A DNA stretch of 64,000 bases from Acidimicrobiales bacterium (GCA_020630065.1 JAHDCC010000003.1:101067-165066); one strand, 5' to 3'. Positions 52,195 to 61,334 are shown, numbered from the stretch's first letter. The notes: a model not told the origin generated them from the letters alone. Numbers and translations: made by a program.

Positions 52195-53775
52195 ATGGAA
52201 CTAGCATTTGTATTTACTGCACTGAGGCGCCGAGTTTGGGTGATCGTGCTTTTCACCGCGCTGGGGCTGTTGGCCGGTCTGTTTGTCGCTCCGAGTTTGT
52301 CTGACAGCAGTCAGTGGCAGTCCGAGGCCCTCATCAACATTCAGCCTCCTAGTAGTCAAGACGCCGTCTTTTCAGAGACAATCAACCCCGACCGCTACGT
52401 AGCCAGCCAGATCGCCGTGTTGCGGAGCGAAGCGACCGCCTTGAGCGTGTCGGAGAAGATTAACGGACTAGAGGTGGGCAACGTTCTCACTCAAGTCGAG
52501 ATCGAAGAACGGCCCGATACTGACATTGTGGTCGTGACCGGAACGGCCCCCGACCAGCTCACAACGCAAGAACTCGTTCGAACCTACGTCAATACGTACC
52601 AAGAGCTTCTGCCTCAAGACGATGAGGAACGGATTCAGAAGCTGAAAACCGACGAGGCAGCCCTTCAAACCCGACTCAACGAGGTAAACGACCAGCTCTC
52701 TGACGCCATCACTCGGGGACGATCAAGCCAAGGCCAACGACCGTTGCCCGACCAGGCCGACCCAGGTTTGGCTTCACAACGCCAACTTATTCAGGATCAA
52801 CTCAGCCGGAACCAGCAACGCCAAGACGAACTTGAGTCCTCAAAAGCGAGAATCAACACCCGGATCATTCAGGAAGCTTCAACCCCAGTTAGAGTTTCAA
52901 GTCGCACAGGGATCGTTCTTCCAGCAGCAGTAGCCGCCGGTCTTATCCTGGGAACAGTATTTGCACTGCTGATGGCTCGGTTCTCGAACAAAGTACAAGA
53001 CGACCGGGCCGCAGAACTCATTCTCGGTGTACCAGTCGTCGGCGAGTTCGACCACTATCGCTCATTGGCCCGAGAACACCTGGCTGCGTTCCAACGGCTC
53101 CCAGATGACGCAGTGCCGCTGGTTGAGCAGCTCTGTGTAAGAGCAGAAGCGAAAGCCCAGCTAAACGTCCCTCTAACCGTCGCTGTGGTTGGCACACAAC
53201 GAGGCGCAGGAGCGACAACGCTTGCGCTTGCTATGGCCGAACGTTTCGCCGGTCTTGGTTCATCTGTCGTCCTCGTCGACGCCGATGTTCGCGACCCTCG
53301 AGTCACCGAACTGTTCCACGCCGGAGTCGACGGAGGTATTCCGTCAGTATTAGCCAACGACGGGGCATTGGTTGATCAACGAGGCCGCTCAGTATTTACC
53401 CGCACTATGGACCCTGAGGTTCGGGTCTTAGGTCTAGGCCCGAACCGGGCGGTTGCTTCCCTAAGACGAGACACTGTCAGTTCAGTCCTACGGGCAGCAT
53501 GTCACCAAGGCGCAGTCGTTGTCGTCGACGGCGGACCTGTATTCGACCTGGCGTCTACCGTTCAGCTTACTCAGCTGGTCGACGCCGTTGTTGTCGCTGT
53601 CCCACTGCAACGCCAGAAGGCAGACGAACTGGCAGATCTTTCACGCCAGCTCGGACCGGTTGAGGACAAGCTACTACCCGTGCTTACCTACCCGGCTCTG
53701 CGAGCCGCTAAAGAGAAATCTGTTCGCTTCGAAGATGAAGTGTCTCAGGAACCTTTCGCCGGGCAGCCTCAATAA
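52195..53775 (+). CDS. Wzz/BY-kinase-like protein with degenerate P-loop
   Basis: A 526-residue polysaccharide co-polymerase-like protein. It has an N-terminal helix (residues 14-31), a Wzz-type extracytoplasmic domain with coiled coil (to about residue 235), a second helix near 240-260 with the Pro-rich PxxP-like VLPAAV start, and a cytoplasmic ATPase-like domain. The P-loop reads GTQRGAGATTLAL: Ala replaces the essential Walker A lysine. Walker A' (VVLVDADVRDP) is intact, Walker B is VVVVDGGPV instead of VDTPP, and no C-terminal Tyr cluster is present. Probably inactive as kinase and acting in chain-length control or as a partner. AAGGAG precedes the ATG. Confidence 0.85.
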   Translation: MELAFVFTALRRRVWVIVLFTALGLLAGLFVAPSLSDSSQWQSEALINIQPPSSQDAVFSETINPDRYVASQIAVLRSEATALSVSEKINGLEVGNVLTQVEIEERPDTDIVVVTGTAPDQLTTQELVRTYVNTYQELLPQDDEERIQKLKTDEAALQTRLNEVNDQLSDAITRGRSSQGQRPLPDQADPGLASQRQLIQDQLSRNQQRQDELESSKARINTRIIQEASTPVRVSSRTGIVLPAAVAAGLILGTVFALLMARFSNKVQDDRAAELILGVPVVGEFDHYRSLAREHLAAFQRLPDDAVPLVEQLCVRAEAKAQLNVPLTVAVVGTQRGAGATTLALAMAERFAGLGSSVVLVDADVRDPRVTELFHAGVDGGIPSVLANDGALVDQRGRSVFTRTMDPEVRVLGLGPNRAVASLRRDTVSSVLRAACHQGAVVVVDGGPVFDLASTVQLTQLVDAVVVAVPLQRQKADELADLSRQLGPVEDKLLPVLTYPALRAAKEKSVRFEDEVSQEPFAGQPQ

Positions 53776-53859
53776 CCAAGTTTCAGATTCATACTGCTTC
53801 TAATAGCGCTGTTCAGATGCTCTCGGGTGTAGAAGGCCCGGGTCTGGGCAGTTGACCCC

Positions 53860-53890
53860 AACGTCACTTCTTTGTTTAAGAAGTGACGTT
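53860..53890 (+). terminator. intrinsic terminator after the Wzz-like gene
   Basis: AACGTCACTTCTT pairs perfectly (13 base pairs) with AAGAAGTGACGTT around a 5-base TGTTT loop, 85 bases after the Wzz-like stop, followed by TTGTGG. The trailing T-run is short, but stem length and position make a terminator likely. Confidence 0.75.
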
Positions 53891-53974
53891 TGTGGCGTTT
53901 ATGAAGAGTGTAAGCTCGGTCAAACGAAGGTGGCGCCAACCTAAGCCGGGTGGTCTAACAAGGGAGTGTGTGCA

Positions 53975-54778
53975 ATGATGCAGAGTCCGAACCCAGCTGA
54001 TGTGCCGGTGGTTGTGCTGTGTGGCGGTCAAGGTACGAGAATAAGAGAAGCTTCTGAGAAGCTCCCAAAGCCCCTCATCGAGATCGGGGGACGTCCGATT
54101 CTGTGGCACATCATGAAGATGTACGAGGCCCACGGATTCCGCAAGTTTGTGTTGTGCCTCGGATACAAATCCTGGTCAATCAAACAGTACTTCTTGCAAT
54201 ACGAAGACCTGAATTCCGACTTGGTTCTCGACTTATCAGCAGGCACGAAGTCCCGCATGAATTCTGGTGCCCCAGAAGACTGGCAGGTAACGCTTGTTGA
54301 TACCGGCGTTGACAGTGGAACAGGGGAACGTTTGCGTAGAGTCGCAGACTATTTGGACAACGACTTCTTTATGGTTACCTACGGCGATGGTGTTGGTGAC
54401 GTCGACCTTCGAACTGAACTAGCGACGTTAGCGAAATCAGATCTCACCGGGCTAGTTACCGGTGTTCATCCAACATCGAGATATGGCGAATTGGGGACCG
54501 ACGGAACTGGAATGGTCACCAATTTCGCTGAGAAACCTCCATCGGAAAGCTGGGTGTCGGGGGGATTCTTTGCCTTCAGAACATCGTTTCTGAACTATCT
54601 GCCCACTGACGATCCGGGACATTTCTTTGAACGGGAACCGATTCAAAAACTAACCCGAGAAAACCAATTGGGTCTTTACCCCCACAGCGGTTTTTGGATG
54701 GGGATGGACACGTACAGGGAATACCGCTCGTTAAACCAGATGTGGGATGATGACCAGGCGTGTTGGAAAGTCTGGTAG
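53975..54778 (+). CDS. glucose-1-phosphate cytidylyltransferase-like protein
   Basis: A 267-residue nucleotidyltransferase resembling RfbF, which makes CDP-glucose from CTP and glucose-1-phosphate. VVVLCGGQGTRIREASEKLP and KPLIEIGGRPILWHIMKMYE match the RfbF signature; VTYGDGVGDVDL is the metal-binding DGxxD, followed by NFAEKPPSES and a terminal GFWMGMDTYREYRSL. CDP-glucose normally feeds 3,6-dideoxyhexose synthesis through RfbG and RfbH, neither of which is in the window. ATG at 53975 has AGGGAG 8 bases upstream; the ORF-track GTG at 53966 is inside that ribosome binding site. It abuts the convergent sugar transferase. Confidence 0.88.
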   Translation: MMQSPNPADVPVVVLCGGQGTRIREASEKLPKPLIEIGGRPILWHIMKMYEAHGFRKFVLCLGYKSWSIKQYFLQYEDLNSDLVLDLSAGTKSRMNSGAPEDWQVTLVDTGVDSGTGERLRRVADYLDNDFFMVTYGDGVGDVDLRTELATLAKSDLTGLVTGVHPTSRYGELGTDGTGMVTNFAEKPPSESWVSGGFFAFRTSFLNYLPTDDPGHFFEREPIQKLTRENQLGLYPHSGFWMGMDTYREYRSLNQMWDDDQACWKVW

Positions 54779-56428
54779 TTACTCTGAGACGGCTGGTCGA
54801 GAAGTCCTGACGTTATCATCTTCACGCAAGTCGATAACGGTTTCTCGTTGATTGGTTAGTTCGGCTGCGAGTCGTTCGCGGCTGCGGTCTCGTAAGTCGA
54901 TGACATCGGCAGGAGGAAGGCTAGCGACCAGTGCCGGTTTCTTGCGTTTGTCATCTGATGTGGTTTCAGAGGAAATAGCGTCGGTGGCTGCTCCTGAGCG
55001 TCGAACGACACGCATAGGGAGAAGAGCCAGAGTTACAACTACCTGTTCTACCGTGGCGAGCAAGATGCGCAAATCTAAGCTGATTGTCCAGTTCTCAACA
55101 TAGTGGAGATCAAGGCGTCGATAGGCGTTAAAGGCAGCGTTGGACCGGGCCTCTACCTGCCAAAGTCCGGTAATGCCTGGGCGAACTTCGAATCGGTCTC
55201 GTAGTTCTTCGTCGAAGACTTTTTCTTCCTCAGGTAATGCCGGTCGGGGGCCGACGAGACTCATGTCGCCCTTCAAGACGTTCCAGAGCTGAGGTAGCTC
55301 GTCGATGGAGGTCTCCCGCAGAATTCGGCCCACCTTAGTGATGCGGGGGTCGTGGGACAACTTAAAGAGAGGTCCCGTTCGTTCGTTCTCGCTTTCGAGT
55401 TGTGCTTTGAGTTTCTCAGCATCAGCGACCATCGAACGGAACTTAAGCATTGGGAACGGTTCGCCGCCGACACCGACCCGTTGAGAGGTATAGGTCAACG
55501 AACCGCGGTCCTCGAGCCAAATGGCGATGGCGGCAATCCCCATAATTGGGGCCGCCATAGTTAACGCCACTATCGACCCGACGATGTCGAGTAGACGTTT
55601 GATCCGAAGCTGCCATCTCGCAACGCTGTTGTTGCTCATGAAGATCAATGGTTCGTGCGTCAGTGACCGAACTTCGAATCGTCCTTCCCACATACGGCTT
55701 ACGCCGGTCGTGAGGTGGACATCGTACTGGGCGTCGAATAGCTCACGTGTTAGGTTGCGGAACTGTTGGCCGCGAAATCCGGTCGCCGTGATGACAGCAC
55801 CCGTGGCCTCATGTTGGTGCATGAGCTCGACCAGGCGAGTCGTCGGGCCAATCCAGTACGAGTCAAGTCCGCTTCGTTCCGCGACTGAGAGGTTGCCGAT
55901 CACACCACGTAGATCAAAGTTTGACTCTGGATGGTCGAGAATTAGCTCAGCGAGCTCTCGAGCTTCTTCGCCTGCGCCGACAATGACAACAGGCTCGGGT
56001 CGCCTAAGAACGGCGAAGTCTGGCGCTAAGGCCCGTATGAAGCCACGTGAGAGCATTCGGCAAGTAAAGATGAGTGTTGTACCCGCAAGCAGCTCCCACG
56101 CTCCGATGCTCCAATTGGCAAAGGCTGAAAAGACTGTGACCGACGCAGCTCCGGCGATAACGGCGATGAAGACCCGGGAAATTTCTTCAGTTCGTGGAAG
56201 CTCGGGACGTCCAACGTAAAGACCACGCCGCTCCATAAACAATAGTGTGACAACCGATCCAACTATCGTCAGCCATACCGACCGAGAATTCGATCGTAGG
56301 AACGCTGGGGTAATATTGCTCACAAGCAGAATAGACAGCCAACCAAGCGACACCAAGATGGTGTCGAGTGTTCGCTGTATGTTCCTTCTGTCGGAGGATT
56401 TACCGGTCACCAAACCAATATTCGCCAT
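54779..56428 (-). CDS. EPS polyprenyl glycosylphosphotransferase (WbaP/WcaJ type)
   Basis: A 549-residue membrane enzyme that starts EPS repeat-unit synthesis by moving sugar-1-phosphate to undecaprenyl phosphate. Four N-terminal helices, a Rossmann-like domain (VVIVGAGEEARELAELIL) and a C-terminal catalytic domain: LKFRSMVADAEKLKAQL, SIDELPQLWNVLKGDMSLVG (Asp-Glu catalytic pair), PRPALPEEE and RPGITGLWQVEARS. A 75-residue Arg/Asp-rich tail follows. I use ATG at 56428 (TTG at 56431 adds one residue). A TATACT element at 56473-56478 (reverse strand) is a candidate -10. Stop codons of this and the cytidylyltransferase gene are adjacent. Confidence 0.94.
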   Translation of the reverse strand: MANIGLVTGKSSDRRNIQRTLDTILVSLGWLSILLVSNITPAFLRSNSRSVWLTIVGSVVTLLFMERRGLYVGRPELPRTEEISRVFIAVIAGAASVTVFSAFANWSIGAWELLAGTTLIFTCRMLSRGFIRALAPDFAVLRRPEPVVIVGAGEEARELAELILDHPESNFDLRGVIGNLSVAERSGLDSYWIGPTTRLVELMHQHEATGAVITATGFRGQQFRNLTRELFDAQYDVHLTTGVSRMWEGRFEVRSLTHEPLIFMSNNSVARWQLRIKRLLDIVGSIVALTMAAPIMGIAAIAIWLEDRGSLTYTSQRVGVGGEPFPMLKFRSMVADAEKLKAQLESENERTGPLFKLSHDPRITKVGRILRETSIDELPQLWNVLKGDMSLVGPRPALPEEEKVFDEELRDRFEVRPGITGLWQVEARSNAAFNAYRRLDLHYVENWTISLDLRILLATVEQVVVTLALLPMRVVRRSGAATDAISSETTSDDKRKKPALVASLPPADVIDLRDRSRERLAAELTNQRETVIDLREDDNVRTSRPAVSE

Positions 56429-56431
56429 CAA

Positions 56432-56765
56432 ACGCCTTTTGTTCCCTCTACCTTAGTTCTACCAAGTGTTTGAGTATAAATATGGTCAAATCGTTCACGT
56501 TGAGCCAATCTGCTCAGTCAAGAATCTACTCGATTGGTCCGACCGCATTATGGGTGATCTATCACGGGTCGAATATTGCGTAAGCTTAGACCACTCTGCT
56601 GGCGTCTTCCAGCCACACGGTTTGGTAGTATCGGCGCTGACGATTGTTAGCAGGTCACCGTGGTTGTTCTGATGAGGACTGGATGGTCGCAGGCTACCAC
56701 GACCGACGACCTTGCAACTTCTGTTGCCCGACGTGAACTGATGTGACGATGAAATCGAGGAACCG
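56432..56765. other. divergent intergenic within EPS locus
   Basis: 334 bases between the glycosylphosphotransferase (reverse) and the SAF-domain oxidoreductase (forward). A reverse-strand TATACT (complement of 56473-56478) is the best promoter element. Short ORFs of 60-70 codons here have no ribosome binding sites or conserved look; I do not call them. Confidence 0.4.
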
Positions 56766-58052
56766 ATGATACTTATTGATCGAGCGCTTGAACGACGAGC
56801 CGCCGATGATAATCCGGTACGGGTTGCCGTAACCGGCGCCGGGTTCATCAATCGGGGGATGACTAACCGCATCCTGAACCATACCGACGGTATGGATCTA
56901 GTCGTAATAGTGAACCGAACCCCGGAAAACGCCATCCGATGTTTTGCTGAAGCTGGCATTGACGATCCGATTGAGGTCACAACTGTCCAAGCGCTCACCA
57001 AGGCTATTGAAACAGGTCGGCCCGCCTATACAACCGACTTCACTGTCGCTACCCGGTGCGGATTGGTAGATTGCCTCATCGAGGGGACAGGAACCATATT
57101 TCATGCGGCTCCGATCGTTCTCGACGCGATAGCTAACGGCCAGCATGTAGTGATGCTCAACGCCGAGCTAGACGGTGTCATAGGTCCGATCCTTCACCAG
57201 AAAGCGCAATCGGCTGGTGTGATTTATACCGGATGTGATGGTGACCAGCCAGGTGTCCAGATGAACTTGCTTCGGTTTGTTAGCGGCATAGGTTTGCGGC
57301 CCTTAGTAGCTGGCAATATCAAAGGAATGCTCGACTACTATCGAACCCCGGAAACCCAGAAGAAATTCGCTGAACAGTGGGGCCAAACCCCCGAGATGGT
57401 CACCAGTTTCGCTGATGGAACCAAGATCGCCTTTGAACAAGCCGTGGTCGCTAATGCCACCGGGTTCACGGTAGCCAAACGCGGCATGATCGGTCCTGAT
57501 TTCGACGGGTTCATCGACGACGCTACCCAGTTCTACGATCTAGACATGCTCGAAGCCACCGGCGGTATCGTCGACTATGTGGTTGGCACGAAACCCAGCC
57601 CAGGCGTCTACGTCTACGCCGTACACGATGACCCGCAGCAACATATTTATCTGAAATACGGAAAGCTCGGTGACGGCCCGCTCTACTCGTTTTATGTGCC
57701 GTACCACCTCTGCCATTTCGAAGTTCCTAACGCAGCGGCTCGGGCCGTTCTCTTCGAGGACGCAACTATTGCACCGTCTCATGGTCCACATGTCGACGTC
57801 ATCGCGGTAGCGAAGTCAGACCTTTCAGCCGGACACACCCTCGATGGGCTCGGAGGGTTCGATACCTACGGTTTGTGCGAACGTAGCGATGTGGTTGCCG
57901 ACGACGATCTGTTGCCCATGGGGTTAGCACAGGGGTGTACTCTTCGTCGAGCGGTGTCGAAAGATCAGGCGATTACCTACGCCGACGTCAACGTTCCCAC
58001 TGGGAGACTCGTCGACCAACTCAGGTCGGAACAAGCCGCTATGTTCGCCTGA
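56766..58052 (+). CDS. NAD(P)-binding SAF-domain oxidoreductase
   Basis: A 428-residue protein with an N-terminal Rossmann domain of the homoserine-dehydrogenase/DapB type (VRVAVTGAGFINRGMTNRIL, then VVIVNRTPENAIRCFAEAG), a middle catalytic region (AELDGVIGPILHQKAQSAG, TGCDGDQPGVQMNLLRF) and a C-terminal SAF-like domain (IAVAKSDLSAGHTLDGLGG). Proteins of this architecture occur in polysaccharide loci and may oxidise or rearrange a sugar-derived acid, but the substrate is not established and I give no symbol. GAGG precedes the ATG by 6 bases. Its 3' end overlaps the convergent Wzc-like gene by 14 bases. Confidence 0.82.
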   Translation: MILIDRALERRAADDNPVRVAVTGAGFINRGMTNRILNHTDGMDLVVIVNRTPENAIRCFAEAGIDDPIEVTTVQALTKAIETGRPAYTTDFTVATRCGLVDCLIEGTGTIFHAAPIVLDAIANGQHVVMLNAELDGVIGPILHQKAQSAGVIYTGCDGDQPGVQMNLLRFVSGIGLRPLVAGNIKGMLDYYRTPETQKKFAEQWGQTPEMVTSFADGTKIAFEQAVVANATGFTVAKRGMIGPDFDGFIDDATQFYDLDMLEATGGIVDYVVGTKPSPGVYVYAVHDDPQQHIYLKYGKLGDGPLYSFYVPYHLCHFEVPNAAARAVLFEDATIAPSHGPHVDVIAVAKSDLSAGHTLDGLGGFDTYGLCERSDVVADDDLLPMGLAQGCTLRRAVSKDQAITYADVNVPTGRLVDQLRSEQAAMFA

Positions 58053-59700
58053 CCGGCGAAGTCAACGCAACTCCGCTAGGTTGTTGAGCGGCCCGGCTCG
58101 CTTCAGCTTCGTAGTAGGCGTACTTCTTACGTTTGAACAGACCATCTCGTTTGAATCGTTGCCGGTTCATTACCGCTCCGAGCAGTTTCGAGCCGCTCCG
58201 TTCTAGGTCGCTTCGTACCTGAAGAAGGTCTGAGGTTTCGGTGCGTTGTGTGTCTACGACCACTAGAACACCATCGACGTGGCGGGCGGCTGAAACCGCG
58301 TCTGCGGTTGATAACACGGGGGGAGTGTCGACAATAATGTAGTCAACGTGGTTTGCTTTAAGTTCCTTAATCATCTGTTCGAACCGGTTTGAACTTAAAA
58401 GCTCCCCAGGGTTACCGGGAGGCTGTCCCGATCGGACAAGCCATAGATTCTCGACGTTCGGAACTTGATCAATGGCTAGTTCCGCAGTGTTGTTCAAATA
58501 CTCAGCCAAACCAGGACGAGGCGACTCGACTCCAAATAGTCTTTCCAGGGACGGGCGCCGCATGTCTCCACTTATGAGCACAACACGCGAACCGTTCTGG
58601 GCTAGCGACACAGACAAATTGGCTGACGTGAGGCTCTTTCCTTCTCCCGGAGCAGAGCTGGTCACGAGGATGGTGCTGATATCGGCGGAGGCGTTGAGAT
58701 ATTGCATTGAGCTCCGAAGTCGACGGAAAGCTTCTCGGGCTGCGCTGACTCGGTTCGATCCGCCGGTGAACGTCATCACGAGGCTTGAAGGGCCACTGCG
58801 TTGCCGGAAGCCGAGTAAAGGTACCGAACCCATAACCGATGTTCCCAAAGCCAAAGCAACGTCGCTTTCGTCCCGGGCGGTTGTGTCAAGACGTTCTAGA
58901 ACAAAGGCGGCAACAATCCCAGATACTGCACCGACAACTAGACCACCGAAGAGAATAAACGAGCGTGGAATTCCTAAAGGTGACGAAGGGGGCTCAGCCG
59001 TCGCTAGAACTGCGGCAGGCGGCGTCCGTTCAAGGGCAACTTGTTTCGATTCTGACTGCGCCTTTTCAGTCGACAGTTGCCGCTTGCGGGTTTGCACACT
59101 CGTTAACTCAGGTTTAAGGGCGGCCTGATCGATGTCGGAAGCGGTCGCGATTTGTTGACGGAGTGCTTCTTCGGACTCGGTGAGTTCTTGGATTTGGGTA
59201 GACGCCGAGTCTATGGCGTTTGTATAGATGGCGACAGCGGCCGCTAGTCGATGCTGATTGTAGATATCGACAAAGGCGTTCACTGTGTCGGAAGCGACCT
59301 TGGGATCGGTTGAGGTGTAGGAGGCAACTAAAACATCTGATTTGGGAACGAACTTAACCGACAGGCCGCTCAACAAACCAGCTGGCGTTTCGGGAGATTG
59401 GGTCACTTCTTTCACTCGAACAGCGATTTCGTTCGAGGCGAGAATCTCCTTTTCTTTCTCCAGGTTTGGTGTCACTAGCCGATTATCGACTGATCCGACC
59501 GGAGTTGGGTAGAGGGCAACTCTTGAAACCGCTTCGTAGTTTTCTACCCGAGAGCTGGAGAACATGAGTGCGGCTAGGACGCCAGCAACAGTTACGCCGA
59601 CGACAACCCATTTGCGTAGTCGAATAGCGCGTAAATAGTCTTCGAGTCGGGCGGTGTCTGAAACACCACCGTCTGGGTGATACATCAAAGGTTTACTCAT
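58039..59700 (-). CDS. Wzc-type bacterial tyrosine kinase / co-polymerase
   Basis: A 553-residue BY-kinase fused to a Wzz domain. Helix 1 (residues 30-48), an extracytoplasmic Wzz/coiled-coil region and helix 2 (residues about 240-262) precede the kinase. Walker A is VTSSAPGEGKSLTSANLS with intact lysine; Walker A' is VVLISGDMRRPSL, Ser replacing the first Asp of the usual DxD; Walker B is YIIVDTPPVLSTAD. The C-terminus has the Tyr cluster KKYAYYEAEA for autophosphorylation. It controls chain length or export and is expected to be reversed by the phosphatase encoded at 60792. A good reverse-strand promoter lies just upstream. Confidence 0.92.
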   Translation of the reverse strand: MSKPLMYHPDGGVSDTARLEDYLRAIRLRKWVVVGVTVAGVLAALMFSSSRVENYEAVSRVALYPTPVGSVDNRLVTPNLEKEKEILASNEIAVRVKEVTQSPETPAGLLSGLSVKFVPKSDVLVASYTSTDPKVASDTVNAFVDIYNQHRLAAAVAIYTNAIDSASTQIQELTESEEALRQQIATASDIDQAALKPELTSVQTRKRQLSTEKAQSESKQVALERTPPAAVLATAEPPSSPLGIPRSFILFGGLVVGAVSGIVAAFVLERLDTTARDESDVALALGTSVMGSVPLLGFRQRSGPSSLVMTFTGGSNRVSAAREAFRRLRSSMQYLNASADISTILVTSSAPGEGKSLTSANLSVSLAQNGSRVVLISGDMRRPSLERLFGVESPRPGLAEYLNNTAELAIDQVPNVENLWLVRSGQPPGNPGELLSSNRFEQMIKELKANHVDYIIVDTPPVLSTADAVSAARHVDGVLVVVDTQRTETSDLLQVRSDLERSGSKLLGAVMNRQRFKRDGLFKRKKYAYYEAEASRAAQQPSGVALTSPVRRT

Positions 59701-59736
59701 TCCTATTGGAATCGCGGCGTTAGTAAATCTGAGCGA

Positions 59737-59765
59737 ACGCTAGCACTCTGCCCAATCGATGTCTA
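59737..59765 (-). promoter_or_regulatory. promoter of the Wzc-like kinase gene
   Basis: On the reverse strand TAGACA (complement of 59760-59765) and TAGCGT (complement of 59737-59742) are 17 bases apart, and the -10 is preceded by TGC as in an extended -10. The start site would lie near 59730, about 30 bases before the ATG. Confidence 0.5.
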
Positions 59766-60015
59766 TCATTTCGACAGTTATTGTGCCGCTAGACGGGCTG
59801 TGGTGAGCGAAGTTGGATTTATTCGGAAAAGGCTAGGGGTCCGACATCTGATCTGAATAACAGGCTAACGTGTGCCGAACCTGTGGAGTTTCGTCGGACC
59901 TGGCGCAAACGTTCACACCGAATTGCTCACGAAAGGTATTTCAATACCATGGTTGCGCCTTTGCTTGTTACCGGTCGAAGATGGGGCATCGATATTCGAA
60001 CGCGTGGAATGCAAA
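59766..60015. other. divergent intergenic, forward side
   Basis: Rest of the 315-base gap between the kinase gene and the second sugar transferase. No clear forward promoter was found. The ORF continues upstream in frame to a GTG at 59872, but the added 48 residues show nothing typical of the family. Confidence 0.3.
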
Positions 60016-60795
60016 ATGGATAAGCGGGTAGTTTCACTAATCTCGAAGGCGACCGAAACGCCTCCATTGTCAAATACACAAGCAACTCATCCGCCGGGAT
60101 CGGTCGACAACCGCCACGAATCAGCGCCTACGATCGATCTGCGGCCCCTAGATGACCAACTGATCATCACCGACGTATCGAGTTCGTCGCCGTCAGCGTA
60201 CGTTCGCTGGGGTAAACGCACACTCGATATATGTCTGTCGTCGATACTTCTGGTAGTTCTCTCTCCAGTGTTTGTTGTCATCGCATGTTTAGTTCGTATA
60301 CGTCTCGGGTCTGGAGGAATAATCTTCAGACAACGCCGAATAGGTTTAGACGGCCGCGAGTTCACGATGTTCAAGTTCCGCTCGATGCTTCCTGATCGTC
60401 GGGTTGCGGAGCGAAGCTTCGTAGGACCCGACCGGAGAACAACACACAAGAGTGAGAACGACCCCCGACACCGGCCATTTGGGCGATTTCTTCGAGCAGC
60501 TAGTCTCGATGAGCTACCACAATTGCTAAATGTTTTAGTCGGGGAGATGAGTTTGGTAGGTCCCCGCCCGGAAGTGAAAGAAATCGTCCTACAGCGTTAC
60601 CTATTGAATCACCCGCGGCACAAAGTAAGGCCGGGAATCACAGGCCCATTCCAAGTATCTGTTCTTCGCTTCGAAGGCCGTTTGGAACTTGGTTTTGAGA
60701 TGGACACTGACTACGCCAGCAATATACGACTATCTTCTGATTGTCGGTATCTTCTGCGAACACTCGCCGCCCCATTTACGAGGAGAGGTCGATGA
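60016..60795 (+). CDS. short polyprenyl glycosylphosphotransferase
   Basis: A second initiating sugar-1-phosphate transferase, 259 residues from ATG at 60016 (307 from GTG at 59872). It lacks the Rossmann-like domain and N-terminal helix bundle of the larger one. One membrane hairpin (ICLSSILLVVLSPVFVVIAC) precedes the catalytic domain: GREFTMFKFRSMLPDRR, AASLDELPQLLNVLVGEMSL (Asp-Glu pair), VGPRPEVKEI and VRPGITGPFQVSVL. Between KFRSM and the active site it carries an Arg-rich insert. It overlaps the phosphatase gene as ATGA, so EPS initiation and dephosphorylation are translationally coupled. Confidence 0.9.
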   Translation: MDKRVVSLISKATETPPLSNTQATHPPGSVDNRHESAPTIDLRPLDDQLIITDVSSSSPSAYVRWGKRTLDICLSSILLVVLSPVFVVIACLVRIRLGSGGIIFRQRRIGLDGREFTMFKFRSMLPDRRVAERSFVGPDRRTTHKSENDPRHRPFGRFLRAASLDELPQLLNVLVGEMSLVGPRPEVKEIVLQRYLLNHPRHKVRPGITGPFQVSVLRFEGRLELGFEMDTDYASNIRLSSDCRYLLRTLAAPFTRRGR

Positions 60796-61334
60796 ACGAC
60801 CCATTGAAAGTCCTATTTCTATGTACAGGCAACATTTGCCGAAGCCCGTCTGCTGAATTGCTGTCCCGCCAGTTGTTCGGTGATGATCGGGTCAAGTTCA
60901 GATCGGCCGGGTTTATCGCCGACGGTCAGCGCTGTCCACAGAAGCTGGTCGATGTGTTGGCTCAACGTGGAGTCGACGCCGCCCATCATCGCAGCTACCA
61001 GGTAGATGCAGCCAGTTTGGAGGAGGCAGACCTGGTACTGACGATGGAGGCCGCCCACGTCCAAAAAGCTACGGTAATTAGCCGCGAATGCTTCTCGAAG
61101 ATTATTCCCTTGCGCGAGGTCGCCGAGCTGATGCGTAGCGGAATATTTGGTGGACTGGATCATTTCCTTGATGATGTCAATCGAGGTCGTGACCCGTTTC
61201 GATACATGGAGACTCGATGGGATGTCGATGATCCGTATGGTCGGTCATCGTCGCACTACAGAACTGCAGTGGAAGAGATTTCGTCACTCGTGCAGATTGT
61301 TGGCGATTCCCTTATGGAGCTAAATAGGGTCTAG
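60792..61334 (+). CDS. low-molecular-weight protein tyrosine phosphatase
   Basis: A 180-residue phosphatase. The P-loop is LCTGNICRSPSAE, with C11 as nucleophile and R17 (CX5R). The general acid Asp lies in DVDDPYGRSSSHY, the family's DP-x-G/Y motif near the end. EPS loci usually pair such a phosphatase (Wzb-like) with a BY-kinase (Wzc-like), as here with the gene at 58039. AGGAGAGG lies 3 bases before the ATG at 60792; the longer ORF-track start is sugar-transferase sequence. It converges with the next gene, six bases between stops. Confidence 0.93.
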   Translation: MNDPLKVLFLCTGNICRSPSAELLSRQLFGDDRVKFRSAGFIADGQRCPQKLVDVLAQRGVDAAHHRSYQVDAASLEEADLVLTMEAAHVQKATVISRECFSKIIPLREVAELMRSGIFGGLDHFLDDVNRGRDPFRYMETRWDVDDPYGRSSSHYRTAVEEISSLVQIVGDSLMELNRV

